The position numbers were made by a program, and so were the translations under genes. A stretch of DNA of 64,000 nucleotides from Curvularia sp. ZM96 (Eukaryota; Ascomycota; Dothideomycetes; Pleosporales; Pleosporaceae). Under the pieces are notes generated by a model. That model did not search any database. It was not told the origin of the DNA and saw nothing but the letters and a program-made list of their open reading frames with translations. Positions within the stretch are counted from its first letter, which is position 1. The number at the start of each line of letters is the position of its first letter. Below, piece by piece: positions 21,295 to 32,750 of the stretch. The stretch is from the NCBI GenBank assembly GCA_022457065.1, contig JAJGBQ010000003.1, positions 1,054,001-1,118,000 on the forward strand, given 5' to 3'.

Positions 21295-23001
21295 ATGCGC
21301 CGGCCGACGCTTGCTGTCCTCAGCCTGCTGTGCCTGGCGCCCTCGTGGGCAACGGCCGCCCCGCACGACGCAACGGCGCCGCTCCCGTACGATGCCGCAG
21401 GCACCTATCACTCGACCCACAACGCATCACCACGAAGACCATGGCGCAGGCTGTCCGACGCCATAATACGCAGAATATGGGCTCTGCCCCCCGACCACAA
21501 GAGCCCGCGCAACGACAAGCGACCCGCCGCGGCTAACCCCCTGGGCGATAAGCTGGCCGCCCAGTACAGCGACGAGGTGGTCTTGAGGTTCAAGATCCGC
21601 TCCGAGGACGAGGCCGTGGCATTGGCAAAGGCGGCAGACATCCTCTTCCTCGACGTTTGGGAGTTTAACCAGGACTGGGCCGACGTGCGCATTTCCAAGG
21701 ACATTGTGCCTTCCCTCCTCGCCCTGCTGCCCCAATCGCTCCAGCACTCCCACGAACCTCTCCTCCAGGACCTCGGCCTTGCGCAGGCAATCTTCAACAC
21801 TTATCCCTCCGTCGATACAGCGACGCCCCACCATGACGACCGCTTCTCCCCGAACCTCCGCCCGTCCCCGCGAGCCGGCAAAGGTCACATCTTCTTCCAG
21901 GACTATCAGCCCCTGTCCGTCATCAATCCATGGATGAGCCTCATGGCCTCCATGTTCACCACCCACGTCCGCCGCATCAACATTGGCACGAGCTACCAAG
22001 GCCGTGACATTCCCGCTCTGCGCGTCGGTGTGCATCCGACCAACGACGATGAGCCGTCGCAGCCGCGCAAAACAATCCTCGTCACAGGCGGCATACATGC
22101 TCGCGAGTGGATATCGACTAGCACAGTCAACTACCTAGCCTGGAGCTTCATCAATGCTTACGGAAAGGACCGCGAGATGACGCGCCTCTTGGAAGAGTTT
22201 GACTTTGTATTTATCCCTACCCTGAACCCGGACGGCTACGTCTACACATGGGAGACCGACCGTCTGTGGCGCAAGAATCGCCAGCCCACCAGGCTACGCT
22301 TCTGCAACGGCGTCGATCTCGATCGCAGCTATCCATACATGTGGGACGGCGAAACCGCGCAGGCAAATCCCTGCAGCGAGTCATTTCCTGGCGATGCACC
22401 CTTTGAGGGTGTCGAAGCAGAGCGCTTTGCTGCATGGGCTAGGAACGAGACTGAAAACAACAATGTTGAACTGGTGGGATTCTTGGACCTGCACTCCTAC
22501 TCACAACAGATCTTGTATCCGTATAGCTACTCTTGCGACGAGGAGCCGCCGGCCATTGAAGACCTTGAAGAACTCGCCTTGGGCTTAGCAAAGGCTATCC
22601 GCGTCTCCCGCAAAGGCCAAACCTACAAGGTCACATCTGCATGTGAAGGCAATGTCGCCTTCGTCAACAACAAGAAGACCATGTTCCAGCGCATTGAGTC
22701 GGCGGGCGGCAGCGCGCTCGACTTTTTCTACCACGAGATGAGGGTCAAGTATTCGTATCAGTTCAAGCTCAGAGACACTGGCAGTTATGGCTTTCTATTA
22801 CCTAAAGAGAACATTATACCCACAGGAGAGGAGATGCTCGATGCGCTTTTGTATTTTGGACGCTACATGCTCGGCGAGGTGGGCATCACGAAGCAGGAAC
22901 CCGAACCCAAGGCGCCTGAATTGAAAGACGATTGGGTGATTGTATCGAAAGATGGCGAAGTGGGAGGCCTCGAGAATGAGCCTGAAATTATGGAGTTGTA
23001 G
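21295..23001 (+). CDS. ECM14: Inactive metallocarboxypeptidase, M14 family (ECM14 type)
   Basis: A single exon of 568 residues. The start at 21295 is chosen over an in-frame ATG at 21187 because it begins a good signal peptide (MRRPTLAVLSLLCLAPSWAT). A propeptide-like region (to about residue 180) precedes the M14 domain. Zinc-ligand motif GGIHAREWIS lies near residue 265, the substrate-binding NPDGYVYTWETDRLWRKNR follows, and the third ligand His is in FLDLHSYS near 399. The catalytic Glu of active carboxypeptidases (xELRDTG) is Lys here, FKLRDTGSYGFLLP, at about residue 491. That substitution is the hallmark of fungal Ecm14, a secreted or vacuolar pseudoenzyme linked genetically to the cell wall in yeast. 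Expect zinc binding without peptidase activity. Confidence 0.9.
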   Translation: MRRPTLAVLSLLCLAPSWATAAPHDATAPLPYDAAGTYHSTHNASPRRPWRRLSDAIIRRIWALPPDHKSPRNDKRPAAANPLGDKLAAQYSDEVVLRFKIRSEDEAVALAKAADILFLDVWEFNQDWADVRISKDIVPSLLALLPQSLQHSHEPLLQDLGLAQAIFNTYPSVDTATPHHDDRFSPNLRPSPRAGKGHIFFQDYQPLSVINPWMSLMASMFTTHVRRINIGTSYQGRDIPALRVGVHPTNDDEPSQPRKTILVTGGIHAREWISTSTVNYLAWSFINAYGKDREMTRLLEEFDFVFIPTLNPDGYVYTWETDRLWRKNRQPTRLRFCNGVDLDRSYPYMWDGETAQANPCSESFPGDAPFEGVEAERFAAWARNETENNNVELVGFLDLHSYSQQILYPYSYSCDEEPPAIEDLEELALGLAKAIRVSRKGQTYKVTSACEGNVAFVNNKKTMFQRIESAGGSALDFFYHEMRVKYSYQFKLRDTGSYGFLLPKENIIPTGEEMLDALLYFGRYMLGEVGITKQEPEPKAPELKDDWVIVSKDGEVGGLENEPEIMEL

Positions 23002-23573
23002 TTGATATTCATATCCTGTACTTAATAATATACATTTCCACCCACTACCCCTAGCATTGGGTTGCGTGAACCCCAAACGGCCCTTTTCGCAAATCGAATA
23101 ATCACAAAAGCTTGCTGCGGTAGACTGCGGGCTACGTGCAGTTACACTTATCCAGATCAAGCCGCCACGCGCTATTGCGTAATCCTCATGCAGGCCTCAG
23201 GAGCACGATAACCTGTTCACACAGGACGATTCCATACTCATAAACGGCGAACACAAGCCACAACGCCTCTAGGACGCCGTGCAAGATCCTAGAAGTTGGT
23301 TTTTAACGGTTCCGCACGTTGCGGTCGTTCACTTGCACGTGGACCCCCCGTCCGTGCCGTTAGGCGAAAGCTAAGATCCTTACAACGTCATGGCTTCGAA
23401 GTCTCAGTGAAGCAAGCAGCTTCCGCGTCTGCCACTCCTCACACCACTAACGCCGTCGCTCTGGCGCTCTAGGGACTCGGGATCGGCCATCGTATCATTG
23501 TTGTCGTCTGTCGCCGTTTACCTATCCGTTGTTGACAATCAGGTCTACCGCAAGCGCATACACACAAGTCGAC
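23002..23573. other. Intergenic, promoter of the DUF155 gene
   Basis: About 570 bases between ECM14 and the DUF155 gene. A pyrimidine-rich stretch and the likely leader lie at 23400-23570. No other feature seen. Confidence 0.45.
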
Positions 23574-25189
23574 ATGGCGTCACAGGCTACGGAAACGACT
23601 CCTTTGGTGTCGTCAATGTCGAGCTCAAGCCGACCAACGCCTCACAAGCCTCAGCGCACCGTTACCTTCAATCCAACCGTCATGTCCACCAGCCCAAAAC
23701 CTGCCCAGTCTCGCTCGATATCCCACAGCGCGTCCTCGTCAGGCCATGCTGCCACGACCCAAGGCGGGCAGCCAATGCTATCGACGTTGAACAGCAAGCT
23801 GCGAAGAAGAAACAGTTCCGGCGCGCCTGCGCGGATACCTTCTGGTCCGGTACCCAAGATTGGGCCGCAAAGAACGACGAGGACCGCCCAGAAACTGAAG
23901 CTTCTCCCGGATCCAGCTGCCGACGAAGCCGAAGATGAGGAGAGTGGACGCGACGTCTACGTGCAATACACGCGCATCAAAGATCCCACCGCTAGGAGAG
24001 ATGCTGCCAGGCTTGGAAAGGCAGACCGAGAGCGGCTACCCAGAGTGACGGCATACTGCACAGCTGCTTCTTACAAACTCGACGAGATGATGCGATTCCT
24101 GAAGGGAAAGCAAAAGACAAGAGGCGCTTTGCCGAAGCGATTTGATGAGTGTATATACTCGCCTTACAACTACGGCTCGAAAACGGGTCCAGAGGACGTC
24201 AGTAGTACGGCCGTAATGGACGGCTTTCCAGAGGAGAGGCCAAGAAGGTTCTCGGACAGCGCGATTGAGGTGGAACACGAGAACGAGCGGAGGCGACAAG
24301 ATATTATCGATTTACACGATGGAGGCGATGCGTCTGAAATGGCCAACGAGCAGGCTGTTAGCCCAAGGCGTCCATCCATCACTCATGCGGACTCGGACCC
24401 CCCGATGGACACACCGGATTTTGACACGCGCGTACACACCCCCGAGGTCTTTCTTTTCGAATACGGAACGGTTGTTATCTGGGGAATGACACTCCAAGAA
24501 GAGAAGAAGTTTCTCAAGGAGATTGCCAAGTTCGAAGTAGACAAGCTCGGCAAGGACGAGATTGAGACGGAAGAGTTCAATTTCTACTATACACGCGAAT
24601 ACCAGGCGCGGATATACAACGACTTCATCAGCCTGCGCGACAAGAAGAACTACATGATTAAGCTTGCCATCAGTCACGGCCTATCTCAAAGCGTCAAGAC
24701 ATCACTCTTCGAAGACCTGGTTGACAACACCATTGACGAAACCAAAGATATTCCAGCTGAGATTGCGAGCTCAGGAAAAATCAACCTCAACAAGAAGCAG
24801 ATCAACATGCAGATTGGAGAGCTATTCATTCTCCGAATCAGTATCCACTTGCAGGGCTCGGTCCTGGATGCGCCGGAGCTTATGTGGGCTGAGCCGCAGC
24901 TGGATCCGGTTTACCAGGCTGTAAGAAGCTATCTAGAAATGGACCAGCGTGTCAGTCTCTTGACCGAAAGGCTGAACGTCATTGGCGATCTGCTTGCTGT
25001 ACTCAAGGACCAATTGACTGTAACACATGTAAGTTGGTCTTTCTTCGTCATTCTCCACGTGTTGGGTTGTACGTTGCTAACTAAGAGTTACAGGGTGAAC
25101 TGCTCGAGTGGATTGTTATTATTCTGATTTTTGCAGAAGTTCTCGTCGCCGCGATCAATATCTTCGTTGACCTGCAGGCTGCAGATTAA
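23574..25189 (+). CDS. DUF155 family membrane protein (RMD1/RMND1-like)
   Basis: Exons 23574-25028 and 25094-25189 join in phase 0 (donor GTAAGT, branch GCTAACT, acceptor TACAG) to 516 residues. The first ~290 residues are polar and Ser/Pro-rich. The DUF155 domain follows, recognisable by EYGTVVIWGMTLQEEKKFLK near residue 300 and the conserved YTREYQARIYNDFISL segment. The small second exon supplies the C-terminal membrane segment (WIVIILIFAEVLVAAINIF), which is typical of the family. Yeast Rmd1 and Rmd8 are cytosolic or membrane members and human RMND1 is mitochondrial. With no obvious mitochondrial presequence, this one is more like Rmd1/Rmd8. Biochemical activity is unknown for the family. 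The ATG at 23574 is the first in frame. Confidence 0.85.
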
Positions 25190-25705
25190 AGTCTCCAGCG
25201 GGTCTTGAACTACGTGCATTGCCTTTTTGCTGCTGTCTTTCTTTGCTATGGCTGTGTACGATATACGGTTTTGCTATGCGGCATATACAATAGGTGTTTG
25301 GAGCAACAGTTGAGCGGGATGGCGTTCTAAGTCATTTGGTGTCAGACATGTATCAGCTAGACATCCAAGGCTTCATTCATAGGGTGGATTTCAGCGAAGT
25401 TGATTATTATTTTTTTCCTAAAAAAAAGTAAGCATTTGGGTGAACAAACATTGTCATACTGTAGCCAGACAGAAATCCGGTTGCACAAATAGGAGGCAGT
25501 AGTCTGCTCACAAAGTAATGGAACCTTTAACCTTAGGCTGCGTTGACATTGCTAGTTGCGATCTTATCGACTAGGGCGGCGGAGCAGCTCATCTCCGCCC
25601 GCTGAACCCTGTTCGGCGCCCCATCTTTCCTCGTGAGACCCTTTTGAGCATTTCACCGCATGCCGTCGCCCTCCACCCGTACAGTGCCCCAATGAGCCGT
25701 CCCAG
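25190..25705. other. Intergenic between DUF155 gene and PIK1
   Basis: About 500 bases, tandem orientation. An A-rich run at 25410-25430 may be part of the 3' end of the upstream gene. No gene seen. Confidence 0.4.
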
Positions 25706-28700
25706 ATGAGTTGGAATCTGCTAGAGCGCTTTATAGAATCTGAGCACTTCAACCAAGATCCGAGCCTTGCAGTAGCATACCTTGCGTGAGTGGCCACCTC
25801 TCTTCCGAGCGGCAGCGGTCCTATTGCCGATTACCTACTCTCTCAGCATTCATGGGAGCCCCTTGGCTGACACGCATGCGAATGCCCACAGCCGGTATGC
25901 AGATCACGTCGGAATCCACTATGTGCTCTGTTCCAAGCTGCGCCAGTTTGCCTATGAGGAGCTCGAGTTCTTCCTCCCGCAGTACGTCGCCCGCGCCCAT
26001 CACCCACCTGCCGACCGCATGAACAGCTAGCTTACACACGTGGGGCACCATAGGCTATGTCACCTTCTCATCAGCATCGATAATGAATCCATGGCCCTCG
26101 AGGAGTTCATAATAGACTTGTGCGAGGAGTCTGTCAACGGCGCGCTTCTGGTGGGGCTTCCGGATACCGTGTCTTGTTAGTTTGGTGCAGCGTGTGCTAA
26201 TACATGGCCCGTAGACCTTTTGGCTCTTCCAGACCTATCTCCACGACCTCGCAAGTGCCCCAAATTCAATCGCTTTCAAGACTTGTCGGAGAATCTACAA
26301 CCGTGTGCAGCGCATCGTCTTTGGCTCCGCCGAGCCCGCGCGGAGGGAGAAGATCAAGGAGAACGTATTGCCCGTCAGCGTGCTGTCGAGTCTCGTCCTT
26401 GCGAGCATAGCAGCGCCTTTCTTACCAGCTCATGCCGGGCCATTGGCTATTGCGCAGGCGCGGAAACCGAGGCCCGTCGAGGACATCATCTCCGACAATG
26501 TGCAGACAGCCAAGGTGGGGAGGAGCAAGACAGTCACAGGAGGGTCCCCAAGGCCCAAGCAAAAGAGGGCAGTCCAGCAACAGCAACATTCCGATCCCGA
26601 GGATGGGCGGTCGGCTAGGCCATCTTCGCAGCGCCCGCGCGAGCCGCGCGACCCCAAGGATTTGAGGAAACAGGCTATCCGAGCGCCTGTGGCCCAGCGG
26701 ACACCATCAGCAACACAGCGGCATTCACTGCTGTCAGTGGCATCCGAAGCCCGCCTCAGTTCGTCATCGCTACCCGACTTTCGAGATGCTAACACTTCTC
26801 CTCTCCCAACACCCCCGGCAACTGCTGGCTTAGGACCGAGTCCGCTGCATCTTGGTCCTCGCAAACATTCCTCACACCCACCAAGACCTCTGTCGCCCAC
26901 TGCGCTTACTCGTGCACAAAAAATACGCCTGTTGCGATCCAATTATTTCCGGAATGAGACCCAGTTCCTGAGTGCTCTCGAGGACATCTCAAACCGTTTG
27001 GTTGTGGTGCCGAAACCTGCACGATTGAGCGCCCTCAGGGCTGAGTTGGCGTTGATAGCCCAGGACTTGCCAGCCGAGGTTGATATACCATTATTATCGC
27101 CCCCAACATTGAAAGATGGAATACCTTCTCAAAGCCGGCATCACCGAATAGTGCGCATCAACCCTGCCGAGGCCACGAGCCTCAACAGTGCAGAGCGTGT
27201 ACCATATCTGCTTATGGTGGAGGTGCTAGAGGAAGACTTTGATTTTGATCCAGATACAGAGCAAAACCAGCAGCTGCTTGAGAAGCTGATGCTGGAAAAG
27301 GGCACTTCAAGACGGCGTCTCTTTGACATTACCAACGCCGAATACCTTGCATACGACCGGACTCCGCCGAATGGATCAGACAGTGTTTTCGAGCCTGTTA
27401 CAGGAGACCTTGGTAATACCTCGCTGATCAAGGATGCGGATGAGACAGATATCGCCTCTGGATTAGCGCGGGTAACTCTGCCTGCTGCAACAGCCGATGG
27501 CAAAACGACAGCACCAAGATCTTCAAGTGGAGCCAATACTCTATCATCGATGGCTACAATGTCCACGCCACGGACGTCCGACTCGCAGATCAGTAGATCA
27601 GCCAGCCCTGTCCCTAACAGAAGAATGACAATTCCTGCGAACATGAATCGACCAAACCAGGCCGTCGACCAGCCCGACTTTTCTGCCCTTGCAACACACA
27701 TGCGCACTGCTGCTCAGATGCTTGCACAACTGGAAGCAAGCGGCGCAAAGAGGCCCAAGGGCGAAGTGGCAGCGATCAAAGCCAAGATTATTGCCAGCAT
27801 GCAGTCCTTGGAAGAACAAAACTTCTTGAACGAAGATCAAGGCCCTACTTTTGATACCATCATGGCAGAGGCCGATCCAACGGCAATCACGGGAGAACCA
27901 GAAGACATTGATGAAGCCTTGGGGGTCACGCCCAACCCTGGCGCGGGTGCTGCTCGTATGGAGAACGATCTGAAGACTGGTGGCATGCGGCGAAAGGGCG
28001 ACCGAGACGATCCTAGTGCTGCGACGTTTGGAGAAGAATGGAGCGCAAAGCGAGAGCGTATACGGCGGTCCTCACCCTACGGCCATATGAAGAACTGGGA
28101 CTTGATCAGTGTCATTGTCAAGACAGGCGCGGATCTACGGCAGGAGGCATTCGCTTGTCAACTCATCGAGGTCTGCGCCAAAATTTGGGAAGAAGCGAAG
28201 GTACCAGTCTGGACTAAACGGATGCGCATCCTGGTTACCGGCGAGTCCTGCGGCCTCATTGAGACAATTACCAATGGTGTCTCATTGCACTCTCTCAAAC
28301 GAAGCTTGACACTTGCCAGTATAGCCGCAGGCACCAATCCTCGGAAGCGCATAGCAACTCTCAAGGACCACTGGCTCAAGACCTTCGGAGACCCAGATTC
28401 AGAAGCCTACATTGCAGGCGTCGCAGCCTTTGGTCGTTCTCTAGCGGCTTATAGCATCATATGCTACGTACTCCAGCTCAAAGATCGTCACAATGGCAAC
28501 CTGCTTATTGACAACATGGGCCACATCATTCACATCGATTTTGGATTCATGCTTTCCAACTCACCCGGCTCCATGGGCTTTGAGGCCGCGCCCTTCAAAC
28601 TGACACAAGACTACGTCGATGTCCTTGGCGGAATCGGAGCACCTGCCTTTGAAGAGTTCAAAACACTGTGTAAGAAGGCTTTCCAGGCGTTGAGAAAAGA

Positions 28701-28991
28701 CGCCGAGAGGCTCATCATGCTGGTCGACCTAATGAGCAAGCAGAGCAGCATGCCATGTTTCGCTGCCGGTGCGGCTAGTGTAACCAATAGTTTGCGGGCA
28801 AGGCTCATGCTGCATCTGAGTAAGGAGGAGGCCGAAAGCTTTGTCGAGGAACTTGTTGCAAAGAGTGTGGGAAGTTATTATACCCGACTGTAAGTTTATC
28901 TCACCCATATTTTCTTTGATTGAGAAAACCTTAGCTAACATGGCACCGCAGTTACGATACTTTCCAGTACCGCACCCAAGGCATATACTGA
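25706..28991 (+). CDS. PIK1: Phosphatidylinositol 4-kinase (PIK1 type)
   Basis: Five exons (25706-25785, 25892-25981, 26054-26150, 26215-28889, 28952-28991) splice in frame into 993 residues. The start MSWNLLERFIESEHFNQDPS and the exon 1-3 helices (RYADHVGIHYVLCSKLRQF) match the N-terminus of fungal Pik1. The central 500 residues are Ser/Pro-rich with conserved patches. The kinase domain fills about residues 700-993: KTGADLRQEAFACQLIEV, the catalytic loop DRHNGNLL near 845 and the activation loop start HIDFGFMLSNSPG. The last 13 residues, YDTFQYRTQGIY after the last intron, complete the kinase tail. Pik1 makes PI4P at the Golgi and in the nucleus and is essential for secretion in yeast. It could share Golgi work with the Arf exchange factor at 0.7-5.1 kb, but linkage here is not evidence of that. 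Confidence 0.93.
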
Positions 28992-29437
28992 GTTGTGTGG
29001 CGTTTGCAAGGGCCCCGACTATACGCGCTGATTTTCGGACATTTTTGGGGGAGGGGTCATTCGAGCATGAAGATGTTATGCGTTTTCTCTCCTTTTTTCT
29101 TATCGTTCGTAAATTCTTCTAGAGTAGGTTCGCATGCGGTGGAGACATACAGGCATACTGAGCTTTCCTTCTTTTTGAATAAAATAAGATAAAGACGGAG
29201 AGGACGTTAGCATACGCGAGAATACATATTTGTTTCTCCCTCTAGCGAAGAAGTGGTACGCGAATTATTATTTTTCGTTCTTTCTTTTATGGAATGAGAG
29301 AGTCGTGTTCATATACGTCTCTCTCCCCCTCCGTGTACGTGGATGTTACACACAATCCAACCAGTACTCCCAACAACCCTAAAAGGATATCCCATACCAA
29401 GCTCCAACCCTAACACCTAATCAAAACCCATACACAC
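28992..29437. other. Convergent 3' region of PIK1 and the Gly-rich gene
   Basis: About 450 bases between two stop codons facing each other; T-rich tracts on the plus strand fit 3' processing signals. No gene seen. Confidence 0.45.
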
Positions 29438-29940
29438 TTACTCGGCCTCTCTCTGCCCTCCTTCCTCCCCCTCTCTCATCCCCCTACCCATCCTAACCAC
29501 CTTCTCACTTTTAACCACACCCCCTACCTTCTCCACCACCTTCCCTACTACCCCATGCATGCCACCCCCTCCCATCTCCCCCGTCTTATTCCCATACCCT
29601 GCGCCGGCCGTCGATCCGCTGCCCAGCGGCGCAGGATTAGAATACGGTGTTGAAGACATGGAGGAGGTGAGGTGAAGATCGGATGGTGGGGAAGAAGAGG
29701 AGGAGGAGAGGGAGGAGCGTTTGTTACCTTGAGTTGCCGTTAGTGTTGTATGACGGGGGGAAAGAGGGGGGGAGGGGAAGTACCGAATCCCGCGCCGCCT
29801 GTAGTACCTGATCCGTGTTTCTCGTGCGGATTGTGGTACGCGGTGTGCGAATCTATCAGGCCGAGACGCGTGTTGGTGTGCTCCGTTTCTAGGTCCGCAG
29901 CGGAGTAGCTCGGTGCAGTGCGGTTGCCATAGCCGGCCAT
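29438..29940 (-). CDS. Small Gly-rich hydrophilic protein, unknown
   Basis: Exons 29940-29784 and 29727-29438 join (56-nt intron, donor GTACTT) into 148 residues starting MAGYGNRTAPSYSAADLETE. The splice brings GAGFGNK next to a Ser-rich linker, and a second copy of the motif, GAGYGNKTGEMG, lies in exon 2. That internal repetition supports the chosen junction. The protein ends with a charged Gly/Val/Lys segment and is hydrophilic throughout, like small fungal stress or conidiation-associated proteins. No family assigned. A slightly different splice, or a second small intron in the Ser-rich linker, is possible. Confidence 0.55.
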
Positions 29941-30729
29941 TTTTGGAGGACTGCTGATGTTTGTGAAGATGGGGATTGATTTAGCAGCGAAAGAAGAATA
30001 TTGAAGACAAAAGTTCAAGGTGTTGGTTTGAGTGTGAGAGTCATATTATATTTTATGGAGCAGTCTGGTGGAATATATATCTTCACTGCGTAAGCTGTCT
30101 TTAGACCGTCTGCTGGATCTACCACGCGCATGTGAAGAGAGTACGCCTTATGAGGTCACTCTGCTGGAAACGGAGTCGATCAAGAATGCAGAAGCACTGT
30201 TAGAGGATGATGGCTATGAGCTAAGAAATGCTTGGTATTCTCTAAGACGCTAGTATCCCTGAGAGATAGATCAGACGAAAGAGTTCCTGATCGAGGGAAT
30301 CAAATGGCATCTGCTGCCTAGGTAGCGTTCATCGTGTTGATGCCTCCTGTGATTGGGAGAATGCCATTTCTCGAAAATACCCATATCTGCATCCAAACCT
30401 TCTCCAGTGCCAGTGAAGACAACGCAGAATGACATGCGAAAGTCTCAGCCCATAAAGATACCTATGATTGGGTCGATGGCTAGCAACGATGACTTGGGTG
30501 ACTGATAAAGACAGTATCCGTGAGTGGTAGCCATCGCTGCTGATCGAGATAACGATAAGAGCTCTGTAAGGCTCCGTCCCATCACTGGGCCCCCTAATTC
30601 CCGCCAAGATCTGGGGTATCCCACGCTTTTCACAAAGTTCGTACGAACGATTCTAGACCCGTTGCGCCAAGAACGCCAGCAATGCGCGCAAAGTGAATGT
30701 CAAAAACAGATTTGAGCAGCACAATGACC
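29941..30729. other. Intergenic; small frames only
   Basis: About 790 bases between the start of the Gly-rich gene and the 3' end of CWC15. A 61-codon plus-strand frame at 30068-30253 (RKLSLDRLLDLPRACEEST) is hydrophilic and could be a gene fragment, but has no support beyond being open. Nothing else seen. Confidence 0.35.
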
Positions 30730-31543
30730 TCATCGCACGTATTTGGACTACTGTATGTTAGCAACGCAAGGTGCCTGCTGATTTACGATTACTTACCATG
30801 AACTTCTTGTGAAAGTCAGACCGCAGCATGTCGTTGATGAATTCCTTCTTCTTGTTCCTGTCTTCGGTGCCACGTGCCTGGTTTTTGAACACCACATCGT
30901 CGTCCCATCGACGCTTCATAGTGAAGTCTTTTGCGTTGAGCAGCGGGTTACCCCGTGCAACATCGATCTCACGTTTTTGCTCTTCCTCAGCGGCACGTTC
31001 GGCCTCCTCCTTGGCTTTGGCCGCAGCACGCTCCTTTTTAATCTTCTCGAGTTCGCGCACCAGGGCTGCGGAGTCGTCTTCTTCGTCTTCGTCACTGGTA
31101 TATTGTTAGTTAAGCGCCCAGTATCTAGATGCATCGTGAACCTACTCATCATCGCTACTCTCTTCTTCACTACTGCTGTCGTCCGCATCTACGTCTCGGA
31201 ACTTTTCAAGCACTTCTATTCGCCGCCGTTTCTGCGCAGCTTCGTCCTCCTCATCCCCTTCGGTCGCCGACACGGCGTCAATCTGGCGCTTGGGCGCATT
31301 CCCAGGCTCGGTCGCTGCGTCCGGCTCTACGTATGTGCCGTTCTTCTTTGCAATGTGGCGTGCCTCGGCCTCCAAGAGTTCTGCGCGTAGGTCGCGCTGG
31401 TAGTTATCGGCATCCCCACCCTGACCCGGTTGCCTATGCTTGAGTGCCGTATGTGCAGGAAGGAGTCGCTGATGGTAGGCAGGTCCTCGCTGGGCCTCTT
31501 TGCCGCGTGCGGGATCGAACGTTGGTCTATGGGCGGTCGTCAT
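30730..31543 (-). CDS. CWC15: Pre-mRNA splicing factor CWC15
   Basis: Exons 31543-31146, 31094-30797 and a tiny last exon 30747-30730 join into 237 residues. The N-terminus MTTAHRPTFDPARGKEAQRG with AYHQRLLPAHTALKHRQPGQ is diagnostic of Cwc15/AD-002. The middle is acidic (DADDSSSEEESSDDE) and Lys/Glu-rich coiled. The C-terminal region has KRRWDDDVVFKNQARGTEDR and LRSDFHKKFM, and the 18-nt final exon adds the conserved SKYVR. Cwc15 is a component of the Prp19-associated (NTC/Cef1) complex in the active spliceosome. It is transcribed divergently from RRP45, with 231 bases between start codons. Confidence 0.95.
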
Positions 31544-31774
31544 TGCGGAAGTATATTTTGTCGAGAGCCTTGTTTGATTGTGTGTCGATTTCGGAAGTCT
31601 TGCGTGTTGTGAGTTGTGAGAATGTTGATGTACAAAAGATGGCGCATACAGAGTCGCGATGATCAAGTCGCGCTAAGCGTCGGCGTTCACTTTTCCCCGC
31701 GCCGCATTTTCTATGCCTGGCCAACAACCACCGAGACTCAACCAACAACAAAACATTCACTGTATAGGGGTATC
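31544..31774. promoter_or_regulatory. Bidirectional promoter CWC15 / RRP45
   Basis: Only 231 bases separate the divergent start codons of CWC15 (31543) and RRP45 (31775), so both leaders and promoters must lie here. Both genes act in nuclear RNA metabolism, which would suit co-expression. No specific factor site was identified. Confidence 0.5.
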
Positions 31775-32750
31775 ATGCCTCGAGAAGCTGAGATATCGCT
31801 CAATGAGCGCGAGTTCATCAAACAAGCGCTGCAAGAGCAGATTCGCATAGACCGGCGAGCTTTTGATGCCTTTCGCCCGCTTGAGCTCACTTTTGGCGAC
31901 GAGTATGGCGTCGCCGACGTGCAATTGGGCAAGACCAGGTACACGAATACTCCCGAGTATTGAATGCGTAAGCTAACAAATCTCAGAGTCATTGCTCGTG
32001 TATCAGTAGACGTGACGACACCACCACCCGAGCGCAAGTTCGACGGCATCTTTCAAATAGTCACAGAGTTCTCTCCAATGGCGTCACCGGCGTTCGAAGT
32101 TGGCCGGTATGTCTTGCTTTACAGCTGTCCGTCCGGTACGATTCTAACTCCGCCTTAGTCCCACAGAAGCCGAAGTCATTCTCTCTCGCATACTCGAAAA
32201 GGCCATTCGCCGCTCCAACGCCCTTGACACCGAATCGCTCTGCATCATTGCGGGCTCGAAGTGTTTTGCTCTCCGTGCAGATGTACACATAATCGACCAT
32301 GACGGTGGCCTCATCGACGCGTCTTGTATAGCCGTCATGGCAGCGCTGCAGCACTTCAGAAGACCCGATGTCGTAGTTGAAGGCGAGAAAGCGACCATTC
32401 TCAGCGTACGAGAGCGCGAACCCATACCACTTTCTATCCTCCACCAGCCTCTCTGTGTAACATTCTCATACTTTGAAGGAGAAATATTCTTGGTGGATGC
32501 AAACTTGGCTGAAGAGCAGGTCCGACAAGGAGAAGTAATTATTACCATGAACAAGCACGGCGAGATTTGTCAGATCGCCAAGTATGGAGGAGCAACCATC
32601 AATCCGTTGGCTCTACTGAACTGCACAAACATTGCGCTACAAAAGGTCAAGGAGATTGGCGCGTTCATCCAGAAAAGGCTTGAAGAAGATGCGAAGAAAA
32701 GGGATGCGGGAGGACTGTCGGCCGAGCTGAGCGCTGAAAATGCCAGGTGA
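31775..32750 (+). CDS. RRP45: Exosome complex component RRP45 (RNase PH fold)
   Basis: Exons 31775-31938, 31987-32106 and 32159-32750 join into 291 residues. The start MPREAEISLNEREFIKQALQ and RIDRRAFDAFRPLELTFGDE are typical of Rrp45/EXOSC9; the yeast protein has 305 residues. The RNase PH fold continues with VIARVSVDVTTPPPERKFDG, then SLCIIAGSKCFALRADVHII and GGLIDASCIAVMAALQHF. Rrp45 is a non-catalytic subunit of the six-membered PH ring of the RNA exosome, which processes rRNA and degrades aberrant RNA in nucleus and cytoplasm. Introns are 48 and 52 nt. Confidence 0.94.

Noticed and set aside
30068..30253. 61-codon plus-strand frame
   Set aside because: Short, no homologue recognised, no start context or splice support.
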